DNA from: CAVPDA01 sp963702495
GTDB taxonomy: Bacteria > Pseudomonadota > Gammaproteobacteria > Burkholderiales > Rhodocyclaceae
Reading direction: 5' to 3'
Assembly (NCBI GenBank): GCA_963702495.1
Contig: CAVPDA010000014.1
Span: 1-64,000, forward strand
DNA: 64,000 bases
A model generated the notes under the pieces. It saw only the letters and a list, made by a program, of their open reading frames with translations. It searched no databases and was not told where the DNA came from. The position numbers and the translations under genes are program-made. This document shows, piece after piece, positions 9,985 through 18,303 of the stretch (position 1 is its first letter; each line of letters opens with the position of its first letter).

Positions 9985-10268
9985 CGGACAAGCGAATTCT
10001 TCCGACTGAGACTGAGATCATTGGTCGGTGGATTATTGACCAAGGACGGACAATTGCCGACGACGCTTGTCGCCGGATCAGCCAATTGATCAATGGGTAC
10101 TTGATCGACGTGTCCGCCTCCGAAGATGGGTGGGATCGATTGTATCGCGACGCGGCCGACGGGCGGTATTGGGAACTGACCTACCCAGAAAGCTCGACGC
10201 ATGGTGGTGGTCCCCCGCGATTGACAAACATTTCGCAAGGCGAAGCGAAGTCCAAATACAACGTATGA
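9981..10268 (+). CDS. Imm27-like immunity protein
   Basis: This 95-aa protein has no signal peptide. Its GTG start overlaps the TGA of the giant exoprotein (GTGA), the tight coupling expected of a toxin-immunity pair. The core ADDACRRISQLINGYL, GWDRLYRDAADGRYWELTYP and HGGGPPRL, ending EAKSKYN, matches what I remember of immunity protein family Imm27. It should bind and neutralise the C-terminal toxin domain in the cytoplasm. The family assignment is by pattern memory; the neighbour relationship is seen directly. About 200 bases after its stop hold nothing I recognise. Confidence 0.75.
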   Translation: MTDKRILPTETEIIGRWIIDQGRTIADDACRRISQLINGYLIDVSASEDGWDRLYRDAADGRYWELTYPESSTHGGGPPRLTNISQGEAKSKYNV

Positions 10269-10470
10269 CCCTGAAGAAAACAGAACAGCCCCTGCTACTT
10301 GTCAAATGGGGCAAGGTAGCTACGTTCCGCGGTGGGCGGCTTCAGTAAGAGGATTCGGCTCAATTCGAGCAATTCGACCAACTCAATGTCCCGAGATCGG
10401 GGCAATCATCATGGCGCTGATAATGAACATGCATGTCCGCTGGATGCGTTTCCCCATCGTGGCCGCCGTC

Positions 10471-10716
10471 TCATGAGCCACCCACTGAACCTCCCGCCGA
10501 GCGCGTGAAGGCAGCGATATCCCAGTCGCCGGATACTTCGTCGTGGCGCAGGACGTAACTGTGCCCGTCGTCGGCCTGACATCTGAACCAGCGGCGCTGG
10601 GGGTCGGCCCAGCGGTCGACGATCTCCAGTACCTCGACGCGGCGCTCGCCGAGATAGAATGCACAGGGCTCTTGCTCCCCTCGATAACCAGCGTAGCATT
10701 CGACGCGAATCGTCAT
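10471..10716 (-). CDS. Small conserved hypothetical protein (81 aa)
   Basis: This is an 81-aa frame from ATG at 10716. It opens MTIRVECYAGYRGEQEP and continues with FYLGERRVEVLEIVDRW, then a WFRCQADDGHSYVLRHDE segment. The pattern of short beta strands (a basic RV-V-V strand, then DG-YILRHDE) is familiar from small uncharacterised proteins common in betaproteobacteria. Composition matches the core genome rather than the AT-rich gene that follows. It lies opposite to the immunity and RelA-like genes, so it is not part of their transcript. Function unknown. Confidence 0.6.
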   Translation of the reverse strand: MTIRVECYAGYRGEQEPCAFYLGERRVEVLEIVDRWADPQRRWFRCQADDGHSYVLRHDEVSGDWDIAAFTRSAGGSVGGS

Positions 10717-10900
10717 GGCGTGTGAATGATACCGCGGTCTCGCGGGCGGCCCGCTCGAATTGAGAGCATGCCGGTGCCGCGCGTCCGTGCTCCAATGGAG
10801 CGAGGGCCGCAAATGCGATAATCTGCATTCGATTTCATCGAGATAATTCGAAGCTGGCCATTTTAGCCTGCTCGTTAGCCGATATCGGAGTTCAATCGCC

Positions 10901-11956
10901 ATGGTATGGCCGACCCCAAAGTACTCACGCAGCCAAGTGAATAAGGCTGGAGAAATTCTTATCCAAGAGACAAAGCCATCGGACTTTGATCTTGACCAAT
11001 GGCTTTGGGCATTCGAGGTTCTTTCCAATTGGCGGGCATGCCACGGATATCCAATTAATACCTTTCAGGCTACTCTGCGACAAAAGCTGAAGAAAATTGA
11101 TGTAGCCGCGCTTGTGGCACAAAGGCTAAAACGGACACCGTCGATTCTTACCAAGCTACAACGGTATCCAAATATGAACCTCTCGCGAATGCAAGACATC
11201 GGGGGGTTGCGTGCGGTCGTCGGCTCGATGCATCAAGTACAAAAGCTCTACCACAATTACAAAGCCAGCCGGTTAACCCACGACCTCGTCTCCGAGTACG
11301 ACTACATTCAATCGCCCAAGCCATCGGGCTATAGAAGCATTCATCTCGTTTACAAATACATACTGAAGGATGCTTCGCCTTATAGCGGACTGCAAATTGA
11401 ACTCCAGCTTCGAACTAAGCTGCAACACGCGTGGGCAACGGCTGTCGAGACGGTTGGAACATTCATAGAGCATCCGCTCAAGTCGAGCGAAGGTCCAGAT
11501 GAGTGGTTGACGTTTTTTTCGTTAGCGGGGTCGGCCTTTTCTCACCTAGAAGACTCTCCACTAGTGCCCGGATACGATACGCTCGGGAAGCGCGACACAT
11601 ACATTGCTACAACATCGGAGTCGAATCGACTTGGGGTTCGGGACATGCTTCTTGGGTACAGCTCCGCGATCAAGGCAATTCCCGTTGGAACCGCTCGCGC
11701 TGCCTATTATCTTGTGCAATTGGATCTGCAAGAGGAACAGAAGAGTGTTTCCATTAGGTCGTTCGCACGCGATCAACTCGAACGAGCAAACGCTGAATAC
11801 ATGAAAGCAGAGAAGCGCGCGTCGGATGGGGAGGACATTCAAGTGGTTCTCGTATCCGCTGGTTCGGTAGATTCTCTCCGTCGAGCCTACCCTAACTACT
11901 TCTTGGATACCCACGATTTCCTACGTCATTTGAGACGCATTGAGAAGGCGTCATGA
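10901..11956 (+). CDS. Stand-alone RelA/SpoT-domain protein (possible alarmone synthetase or ToxSAS-like toxin)
   Basis: This is a 351-aa protein with one RelA/SpoT nucleotidyltransferase domain, roughly residues 35-200. The visible synthetase signatures are SILTKL (81-86), MQDIGGLRAVV with Asp99, the substrate loop SGYRSIHLVY (142-151), and IELQLRTKLQHAW with Glu167. Asp99 and Glu167 match the metal and catalytic acids of (p)ppGpp synthetases. There is no HD hydrolase domain and no TGS or ACT domain. The C-terminal ~150 residues are helical and unassigned. The gene is clearly AT-richer than its neighbours and sits between a toxin-immunity pair and an HNH gene, suggesting transfer. It could make an alarmone, or modify tRNA or nucleotides as ToxSAS enzymes do. 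No antitoxin is obvious. Confidence 0.8.
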   Translation: MVWPTPKYSRSQVNKAGEILIQETKPSDFDLDQWLWAFEVLSNWRACHGYPINTFQATLRQKLKKIDVAALVAQRLKRTPSILTKLQRYPNMNLSRMQDIGGLRAVVGSMHQVQKLYHNYKASRLTHDLVSEYDYIQSPKPSGYRSIHLVYKYILKDASPYSGLQIELQLRTKLQHAWATAVETVGTFIEHPLKSSEGPDEWLTFFSLAGSAFSHLEDSPLVPGYDTLGKRDTYIATTSESNRLGVRDMLLGYSSAIKAIPVGTARAAYYLVQLDLQEEQKSVSIRSFARDQLERANAEYMKAEKRASDGEDIQVVLVSAGSVDSLRRAYPNYFLDTHDFLRHLRRIEKAS

Positions 11957-12021
11957 GGATTCGGCGCCCACTGCAATCCCGGCAATCGACGGGACCTGCG
12001 GGGCCCGCTGCCGCCGAATCC
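11957..12021 (+). repeat. Perfect 10-bp inverted repeat with structured 45-nt interior
   Basis: GGATTCGGCG (11957-11966) and its exact complement CGCCGAATCC (12012-12021) flank a GC-rich stretch with further CCCG/CGGG pairing. It begins directly after the RelA-like stop codon. There is no T tract, so it is not a classical terminator. Confidence 0.5.
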
Positions 12022-12083
12022 ACGTTACCACTGGAGACGGGCCGACGAACGGTAAGCCATGATGTCTAGCCCTCGAGATCGTC

Positions 12084-12749
12084 ATGGGCCCGCCACTATA
12101 CAAACTTGAACGTGTTTCTGGACTGCCGGTAGCGGACGAGGACTTGCTGGCAGACTTGCGCGCAACTGCCGCAACCACAGGTAGAAGTACGATTGGGATG
12201 CTCGCCTATCGCAAAATTGGCAAGTACGACGACACAACCATTGCACGCCGATTCGGTACTTGGAACAAGGCGCTTATCGCGGCTGGCCTTGCCGTATCCA
12301 ATGAAGTAAATCTCACAGACGATCGCCTATTCGAGAACCTGCTGTGCTTATGGCAACACTACGGCCGCCAGCCTAGGCGCAGCGAACTCTCCGAACAACC
12401 CTCAACTGTCTCGCAAGGACCATATAAGCGTCGTTTCGGTTCTTGGTCTGCCGCGCTCGAGGTTTTTGTCGCTCATGCAAATGAAACTGATATTGAAGCC
12501 ACGCAGAAGTCCAGCGCTGGCGCAGTGCGCAGGAGAACTGGCAGAGAGCCATCCCTTCGTCTAAGGTGGCATGTGCTGCAAAGGGATCGCTTCACATGCT
12601 GTTCTTGCGGCGCCAGTCCAGCTGTTACGCCCGGAGTTCGAACTTCATGTTCACCACGTTCTGGCGTGGAGCAAAAAGGGGGCGAGACCGTCCTCGAAAA
12701 TCTTCAAACGCTTTGTGCGGCTTGTAATTTGGGAAAGTCCAATGTGTGA
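12084..12749 (+). CDS. HNH-endonuclease-like protein with homing-endonuclease-associated repeats, catalytic core scrambled
   Basis: This is a 221-aa frame. The N-terminal half has two copies of the DNA-binding repeat seen beside HNH nucleases (LLADLRATAA..RRFGTWNKAL and LLCLWQHYGR..RRFGSWSAAL). The C-terminal part starts like a normal HNH domain (LRWHVLQRDRFTCCSCGASPA) and ends normally (GGETVLENLQTLCAACNLGKSN). Between them the expected strand with the catalytic His is replaced by VRTSCSPRSGVEQ. The normal text, ELHVHHVLAWSK, is present one frame over between about 12638 and 12680. One inserted C near 12637 and two extra A's in the A5 run near 12678 restore the frame but destroy the HH motif. 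As written, the protein should be nuclease-dead. Confidence 0.7.
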   Translation: MGPPLYKLERVSGLPVADEDLLADLRATAATTGRSTIGMLAYRKIGKYDDTTIARRFGTWNKALIAAGLAVSNEVNLTDDRLFENLLCLWQHYGRQPRRSELSEQPSTVSQGPYKRRFGSWSAALEVFVAHANETDIEATQKSSAGAVRRRTGREPSLRLRWHVLQRDRFTCCSCGASPAVTPGVRTSCSPRSGVEQKGGETVLENLQTLCAACNLGKSNV

Positions 12750-12836
12750 TCGGCGTTGCAGACGCATCCAATGGAGCGGTCAACAGCGTCGCTTTGCATC
12801 GCTGTTCTCGCTCCAACAACTCAGCCAAGTTACCTC

Positions 12837-13409
12837 ATGATCGCCAGAACGATTCTCGCAGCGCTGTTTCTTCACGCCTCCGTCGTTTTCGCCTCGGGAG
12901 CATTCCCGGAACTCCCGGTCGTTCCCTCCGTCAACCTCAACCGCTACCTCGGCAAGTGGTATGAGGTCGCGAGCTTTCCACAGTGGTTTCAGAAGGGCTG
13001 TACGGCGACCACGGCGACCTATTCGCTGCGGCCGGATGGGACCATCGGGGTGTTGAACGAGTGCCGGCTGGAGCGGCCGGACGGGGAGCCGAAGCGGGCC
13101 GAGGGCTACGCCAAGATCGACGATCCGGTCTCCAACGCCAAGCTGCGCGTGACCTTCTTCTGGCCGTTTTTCGGCGACTACTGGATTCTGGAACTCGGGC
13201 CGGAGTACTCGTATTCGGTGGTCGGCCATCCCAGCCGCGACTACCTGTGGATCCTGAGCCGCACGCCGCAGTTGCCCCAGGCGACGCTGGACGGCATCCT
13301 GCAACGGGTGCGCGCGCAGGGTTTCGACACGACCCGGCTCCAGTACACGCAGCACGCGCCGGCGGCGGATGCGGCGCCCGCGCCGGCAGCGGGGGCGCGC
13401 CTGCCGTAG
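12837..13409 (+). CDS. blc: Outer-membrane lipocalin (Blc/VlpA type)
   Basis: This 190-aa bacterial lipocalin should bind hydrophobic ligands in the cell envelope. The ATG at 12837 gives a signal-like N-terminus (LAALFLHASVVFA). Family motifs follow: NLNRYLGKWYEVASFP (the GxW lipocalin signature), FQKGCTATTATYSL, AKLRVTFFWPFFGDYWIL, VVGHPSRDYLWILSRTP, and a final helix ending near GFDTTRL. The tail is Ala/Pro-rich. No lipobox Cys is obvious, so it may be a periplasmic form. It is followed after 10 bases by earP. Confidence 0.85.
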   Translation: MIARTILAALFLHASVVFASGAFPELPVVPSVNLNRYLGKWYEVASFPQWFQKGCTATTATYSLRPDGTIGVLNECRLERPDGEPKRAEGYAKIDDPVSNAKLRVTFFWPFFGDYWILELGPEYSYSVVGHPSRDYLWILSRTPQLPQATLDGILQRVRAQGFDTTRLQYTQHAPAADAAPAPAAGARLP

Positions 13410-13419
13410 CCTGCGCCGC

Positions 13420-14581
13420 ATGCCTGCCCGCTTCGATTGGGACATCTTCTGCAGCGTCGTCGATAACTACGGCGACATCGGCGTGTGCTGGCGCCTGGCG
13501 CGGCAACTTGCGGGCGAGCACGGCATGCGCGTGCGCCTGTGGGTGGACGACCTGGCGAGCTTCGCGCGCATCAATCCCGAAATCGATCCGGCGCTGCCGG
13601 TGCAGTCGAGCCGCGGCGTCGAGGTGCGGCACTGGCTGGATCCCTTTCCGCCGTCCGATCTGGCCGATGGCGTGGCGGACGTGGTGATCGAGGCCTTCGC
13701 CTGCCACCTGCCGCAGGTCTGGGTCGCGGCGATGGCGGCGCGGGAGCCGAAGCCGGTGTGGATCAATCTGGAGTATCTGAGCGCCGAGAACTGGGTGCGC
13801 GGCTGCCACGGCCTGGCCTCGCCCCAAGCCGCGGCTGCCGCTGACCAAGCACTTCTTCTTCCCCGGCTATTTCGCCGGCACCGGCGGGCTGATCGCGGAG
13901 TCGGACCTGGAGGCGCGCCGCGACGCGTTCCGGCGCGATGCCGGGGCGCAGGCGCAACTGTGGTCCGCCCTGGGGGTGCCGGCGCCAGGGCCGGACGAGA
14001 CCCGGGTCCCGCTGTTCAGCTACGAGAACCACGCGATTGCCGAACTGCTGGCCGCCTGGGCCGAGTCGCCGGCGCCGGTGGTGTGCCTGGTGCCGGAAGG
14101 CAGGACGGCGCTGCAAGTGAGCGCCGGCTTCGCGCAAGGATCAAGCGCGGTGGGGACTAGGCTCTCCCGGGGCAGCCTGGAAGTGCGCATCGTCCCGTTC
14201 GTCGAGCAGGATGTTTTCGACCGCCTGCTGTGGGCCTGCGACTGCAATTTCGTGCGCGGCGAGGATTCCTTCGTCCGCGCCCAGTGGGCGGCGCGGCCCC
14301 TGGTGTGGCAGATCTACCCGCAGCAGGAGGACGCCCACTGGCACAAGCTGGCGGCCTTTCTCGCCCTGTACTGCGCCGGCCTGGCACCGGATGCGGCCGC
14401 CGCGCTGCGGGCGATGTGGGAAGGCTGGAACCGGGGGAGTGGCGCTGGCGACGCGTGGGCGCCGTTCTGGGACCACCGTGCCGAGTTGTCCGCCCACGCC
14501 GAAGATTGGGCGGCCCGGCTGCGGGAGCACGCCGATCTCGCTTCGGCGCTGGCTAAGTTCTGCGCGGATCGGCTAAAATAG
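13420..14581 (+). pseudogene. earP: EarP, EF-P arginine rhamnosyltransferase, single +1 frameshift
   Basis: EarP attaches rhamnose from dTDP-rhamnose to Arg32 of EF-P, relieving polyproline stalling. The N-terminus (FDWDIFCSVVDNYGDIGVCWRLARQL) and the C-terminal RGEDSFVRAQWAARPLVWQIYPQQ signature are both present, and total length is normal (about 387 codons). The reading frame shifts by +1 in the CCCC run near 13824. Deleting one C restores GLASPKPRLPLTKHFFFPG. It lies 42 bases upstream of efp, its substrate gene, the usual pairing. Because the rest of the gene is conserved, the break is more likely a sequence error or a very recent mutation than old decay. Confidence 0.85.
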
Positions 14582-14623
14582 CCGGCTTTTCCCGATTCAC
14601 CCTTTCGCGCAGGACGCACCAGC

Positions 14624-15184
14624 ATGAAGCAAGCACAGGAAATCCGCACCGGAAACGTGATCGCCGTGGGCAACGACGCGATGGTCGTGCTCAAGGCCGA
14701 GTTCAACAAGTCCGGCCGCAACGCCTCGGTCATGAAGATGAAGCTCAGGAACCTGCTCACCGGTTCCATGACCGAGACTGTGTTCAAGGCCGACGACAAG
14801 TTCGATCTCATCGTCCTCGAGCGCAAGGAAGTGGCCTACTCGTACTTCGCCGACCCGATGTACGTCTTCATGGACGCCGAGTTCAACCAGTACGAGATGG
14901 ACAAGGAGAGCATGGGCGACGCCCTCAACTACATCGAGGACGGCATGCCGGCCGAGATGGTGTTCTATCAGGGACGCCCGATCTCGATCGAGATCCCGGC
15001 CTCCTTGGTGCGTGAGATCACCTATACCGAGCCGGCGGTGCGCGGCGACACTTCGGGCAAGGTGCTCAAGCCGGCCACGATCACCACCGGCTACAAGGTC
15101 AACGTTCCGCTGTTCTGCGCCACCGGCGACAGGATCGAGATCGACACCCGCACCGGCGAGTACCGGAAGCGCGTGACCGCGTAA
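14624..15184 (+). CDS. efp: Elongation factor P
   Basis: EF-P enters ribosomes stalled at polyproline and stimulates peptide bond formation. This is a full-length 186-aa protein with the KOW-like N-terminal domain, central OB domain (VFMDAEFNQYEMDKE) and C-terminal OB domain (GDRIEIDTRTGEYRKRV). The tip of the N-terminal loop reads NKSGRNAS, placing Arg at residue 32. Arg32 is the hallmark of the EarP-rhamnosylated subfamily and fits earP immediately upstream. Other EF-P subfamilies carry Lys34 instead. A GGGGCGGC-ACT-GCCGCCCC hairpin without a T run (15241-15259) may mark the end of the transcript. Confidence 0.97.
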   Translation: MKQAQEIRTGNVIAVGNDAMVVLKAEFNKSGRNASVMKMKLRNLLTGSMTETVFKADDKFDLIVLERKEVAYSYFADPMYVFMDAEFNQYEMDKESMGDALNYIEDGMPAEMVFYQGRPISIEIPASLVREITYTEPAVRGDTSGKVLKPATITTGYKVNVPLFCATGDRIEIDTRTGEYRKRVTA

Positions 15185-15359
15185 TCGAGGGCGAGCGGCC
15201 GCCCGGCCGTCGCCGCGTCACCGGCAAGTCTTCGCACCACGGGGCGGCACTGCCGCCCCGGCCAGCACCGTTCCGCTCGCATGTTCGCCTAGCGCCCTGG
15301 GTGGCACGTGGATTGCTCGTCGTTTCGAGGCTACCAAGGACATGGCCGTAGATGCAACG

Positions 15360-15415
15360 CGTAGGGCGCGCCGTGCGCGCCGGCCCAACGTTCGGCGCGC
15401 ATGGCGCGCCCTACA
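15360..15415. repeat. REP-type palindromic repeat, copy 1
   Basis: The arms CGTAGGGCGCGCC and GGCGCGCCCTAC enclose a GC-rich imperfect hairpin in the 330-base gap between efp and the next gene. The layout (GTAGGG arm, inner palindrome, CATGG, CCCTAC arm) matches two copies at the window end. The rest of the gap (15185-15513) holds only the small hairpin noted under efp and a purine-rich ribosome site. Confidence 0.65.
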
Positions 15416-15513
15416 GAGCCGGATGGCAATTCGGAATCCAATAAGACTCGAATGAACTCGGGTGGCGCTGCGGCGTTAACGAGATACAACCCCAAACAGA
15501 GAGAGAACAAGAA

Positions 15514-15732
15514 ATGATCGATCTATTTTCAGCCGCCGTTCCGATATTCGGGCTGCTGGCGTGCATGTTCGTCGGCTTCATCCTCCTGTCCAGCGAATCG
15601 CGTTCCGGCGAGCGGGTCGGCTACTGGTTCTTCGCGCTGGGCGTGGCCTGGGTCATCGGGTCGGGTGCCGTGCTGTGGCCCGAGGTCGGTCATGCCGGTG
15701 CGAACCATACAGCGGCGTCCTACCAGCGCTGA
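15514..15732 (+). CDS. Small membrane protein (72 aa), unknown function
   Basis: This is a short frame preceded by a purine-rich site (CAGAGAGAGAACAAGAA). It has two hydrophobic segments (about residues 5-26, FSAAVPIFGLLACMFVGFILL, and 37-54, YWFFALGVAWVIGSGAVLW) joined by a charged loop (SSESRSGERVG). This predicts an inner-membrane hairpin with both ends on the same side. I recognise no family. The stop lies 24 bases before the end of the convergent esterase gene. Confidence 0.5.
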   Translation: MIDLFSAAVPIFGLLACMFVGFILLSSESRSGERVGYWFFALGVAWVIGSGAVLWPEVGHAGANHTAASYQR

Positions 15733-15755
15733 CCGCGGCTGAGTACGGGCGCGGC

Positions 15756-16373
15756 TCAGCGCAGCAGCCCGATCTCGCGCAGGCTGGCAGCAGACTTTTC
15801 CGCCAGGGCGGCGTGGCCGGCCGCGTTCGGATGCAGCGGGTCGAGCGTGAAATCGCGCTGCGACAGGACTTCGCTTACCTCGTCCTCCAGCAGCGGGATG
15901 TTCTGCCGCTCGGCCACCTCGCGATAGAACCCGGCCGGCGACAGGCTCGCGAACACGGCGCCCGCCACGCTCGGGCGCGGAATGGCCATGAGCGCAGTGC
16001 GGACTCCCCGCTGCCGGGCGAGGTCGAGGATGCGCTCCAGGTTGCTCACCGTTTCGCCCTGCGGCAGCTTGTGCAGCATGTCATTGCCGCCGATCTCCAC
16101 CAGCAGCAGGGCGGGACCGTGCTCGTCCAGCAGTCCCGGCAGCCGCGCCAGTGCATCGCCGCTCCTGTCGCCGCTGACCCCGCCATTCACCACCACCCAA
16201 CCGGAGCGCTGCGCCAGCAGTGCCGGCCACGCTTGGTCTTTGTCCACGCCGTAGCCGGAAGTGATGGAATCGCCGAGCGCCAGCACCACCGCCCCCGGAG
16301 GCAGCGGCGCCTCCTTGGGCGCCGAGCATGCGGACAGCAGCGCCGCGACCAGCAGCAACCGGCGTCGCCTCAT
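15756..16373 (-). CDS. tesA: Arylesterase / lysophospholipase L1-like GDSL hydrolase (lipoprotein)
   Basis: This 205-aa SGNH/GDSL hydrolase has all four blocks: GDSITSGYG (block I, Ser nucleophile), the Gly of VVNGGVSGDRSG (II), GGNDML (III), and DPLHPNAAGH (V, Asp-His). It should hydrolyse thioesters, aryl esters or lysophospholipids. The N-terminus MRRRRLLLVAALLSAC is a lipoprotein signal, so it is probably membrane-anchored and periplasmic. Its ATG overlaps the TGA of the upstream ABC exporter, implying co-translation. E. coli TesA is periplasmic but not lipidated, so the gene name is by family only. Confidence 0.88.
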   Translation of the reverse strand: MRRRRLLLVAALLSACSAPKEAPLPPGAVVLALGDSITSGYGVDKDQAWPALLAQRSGWVVVNGGVSGDRSGDALARLPGLLDEHGPALLLVEIGGNDMLHKLPQGETVSNLERILDLARQRGVRTALMAIPRPSVAGAVFASLSPAGFYREVAERQNIPLLEDEVSEVLSQRDFTLDPLHPNAAGHAALAEKSAASLREIGLLR

Positions 16374-18148
16374 GCCGCGATCTCCGCGCCGGCAGCGCTT
16401 TCGTCGCCGGCCGCACCGAACTGGCGCGCGGCGAGCCGGGCGTAGAGCGCGTTCGTCCGGACCAGTTCCTCGTGCGTCCCGACCGCCTGGATGACGCCGT
16501 GATCGAGCACCACGATGCGGTCGGCCGAGCGCACCGTCGCCAGCCGGTGGGCGATGACGATCACGGTGCGGTCGCGCGCCGCGTTCGCGATCGCCGCCTG
16601 CACCCGCGCCTCGCTCTCCGAGTCGAGGGCGCTGGTGGCCTCGTCCAGCAGCAGGATCGGCGGGTTCTTGAGCAGCGCCCGCGCGATGGCGACGCGCTGC
16701 TTCTGACCACCGGATAGCCGCACGCCGCGCTCGCCGAGGAAGGTGCCGTAGCCTTCGGGCAGGCGTTCGATGAATTCGTCGGCGAAGGCGCGCCGCGCCG
16801 CCTCGCGGATCTCGTCCGCGCTCGCGTCCGGCTTGCCGTAGCGGATGTTGCCGCTGGCATCGGTCGAGAAGATCACCGCATCCTGCGGCACCACGCCGAT
16901 GCGCCGGCGCAGGCTGTCCAGGGCGAGGGTGCGGATGTCATGGCCGTTGACGCGCACGCATCCGCGCTGCGGATCGTAGTAGCGCAGCAGCAACTGGAAC
17001 ACGGTGCTCTTGCCGGCCCCCGACGGCCCCACCAGCGCCACGGTCTCGCCCGGCGCGATGGCGAGCGAGAAGTCCTTCAGCGCATGCACGTCGCTGCGCG
17101 AGGGGTAGGAGAAGCTCACGTCGTCGAAGCGCACCGCACCCGAACACGAGGCCAGCACCTGCGGCGCATCGGGCGACGCGATGTCCGGGCGCGCCTGGTA
17201 CAACTCCAGCAGTCTCTCGGTGGCGCCGGCGGCGCGCTGCAGATCGCCCCACACCTCGGCCAGCGCGCCCAGGGCACCGGCGGAGATCACGGCGTAGAGG
17301 ACGAAGGCGCCGAGCTGGCCGCCGCTCATGCGGCCGGCGAGGACGTCCTGCGCCCCCAGCCACAGCACCAGCACGACGGCGCCGAACACCAGCAGGATCA
17401 CCAGCAGCGTCAGCGCGCTGCGGGCGCGAATGCGGCGCAGCGCACTGCCGAATGCCTGTTCCACCGACGCGCGGAAGCGCGCCGTCTCGATCGCCTCGTG
17501 GGTGTAGGCCTGCACCGTGGGCACGGCGTTGAGCGTTTCCGCGGCGATGGCGGAGGAATCGGCGACGCGGTCCTGGCTGGCACGGGAGAGTTTGCGCACG
17601 CGCCGCCCGAAGATCACGATCGGCACCACCACGGCCAGCAGCAGGACGACGATATAGCCCGTGAGGCGCGCACTGGTGACGGTGAGCATGATCAGCCCGC
17701 CGGTCAGCAGAAACAGGTTGCGCAGGCCCATCGACAGGGAAGTTCCGACCACGGTCTCGATCAGCGTCGTGTCGGTGGTCAGGCGCGACAGCACCTCGCC
17801 GCTGCGGGTGGTCTCGAAGAACGCCGGCGGCATCGTCATGACGTTGGCGTAGACGGCGCCGCGGATGTCCGCCGTCACCCGCTCGCCGAGCCAGCTCACA
17901 GCGTAGAACCGGGCCGCCGTGGCGGCGGCCAGGACCGCCGCGACGACGAACAGCGCCAGGAAATAGCGGTTGATGTGGCCGGCATTGGCGGCGGAAAAGC
18001 CGAGGTCGATCAGACTGCGGAAGGCGAGTGGCACCGTCAGCGTGGCGCCGGCCGCCACCACCAGCGCCGTCAGCGCGAAGGCGATGCGTTTGCCGTAGGG
18101 CCGCAGGAAGGGCGCGAGCTGGAGCAGCGGTGTCAGGCGGTCGAACAT
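16370..18148 (-). CDS. ABC exporter, fused permease and ATPase (MsbA/BmrA-like)
   Basis: This 592-aa half-transporter should work as a homodimer exporting lipids or drugs. The N-terminal ~320 residues form a six-helix type-1 exporter domain (IAFALTALVVAAGATLTV and later helices). The ATPase has Walker A GPSGAGKST, Q-loop GVVPQDAVIF, signature LSGGQKQRVAIARALL, Walker B ILLLDEATSALD and H-loop IAHRLATV, all intact. The four-base overlap with the GDSL hydrolase downstream suggests a joint envelope-lipid role. It is divergent from yceH. The substrate cannot be read from sequence. Confidence 0.9.
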   Translation of the reverse strand: MFDRLTPLLQLAPFLRPYGKRIAFALTALVVAAGATLTVPLAFRSLIDLGFSAANAGHINRYFLALFVVAAVLAAATAARFYAVSWLGERVTADIRGAVYANVMTMPPAFFETTRSGEVLSRLTTDTTLIETVVGTSLSMGLRNLFLLTGGLIMLTVTSARLTGYIVVLLLAVVVPIVIFGRRVRKLSRASQDRVADSSAIAAETLNAVPTVQAYTHEAIETARFRASVEQAFGSALRRIRARSALTLLVILLVFGAVVLVLWLGAQDVLAGRMSGGQLGAFVLYAVISAGALGALAEVWGDLQRAAGATERLLELYQARPDIASPDAPQVLASCSGAVRFDDVSFSYPSRSDVHALKDFSLAIAPGETVALVGPSGAGKSTVFQLLLRYYDPQRGCVRVNGHDIRTLALDSLRRRIGVVPQDAVIFSTDASGNIRYGKPDASADEIREAARRAFADEFIERLPEGYGTFLGERGVRLSGGQKQRVAIARALLKNPPILLLDEATSALDSESEARVQAAIANAARDRTVIVIAHRLATVRSADRIVVLDHGVIQAVGTHEELVRTNALYARLAARQFGAAGDESAAGAEIAA

Positions 18149-18303
18149 GGGAATCGCGTCACTCCTTCAGAGCTTGTTGTCGATTCGTTGCGCAAGGCCG
18201 GTTTTCGTTCCCCGATGCCGAGCGGATCTGCGGGAGCGCCCTCGTGCGCAGTCGAAAGCCACTACAATCGCGCTTTGCCGCTCTTCCGCCGAATCGAGAG
18301 GCC

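Noticed and set aside
11957..12030. Integron attC site next to the RelA-like gene
   Set aside because: There is an inverted repeat, but no GTTRRRY/RYYYAAC core pair bounds it and no integron integrase is present.
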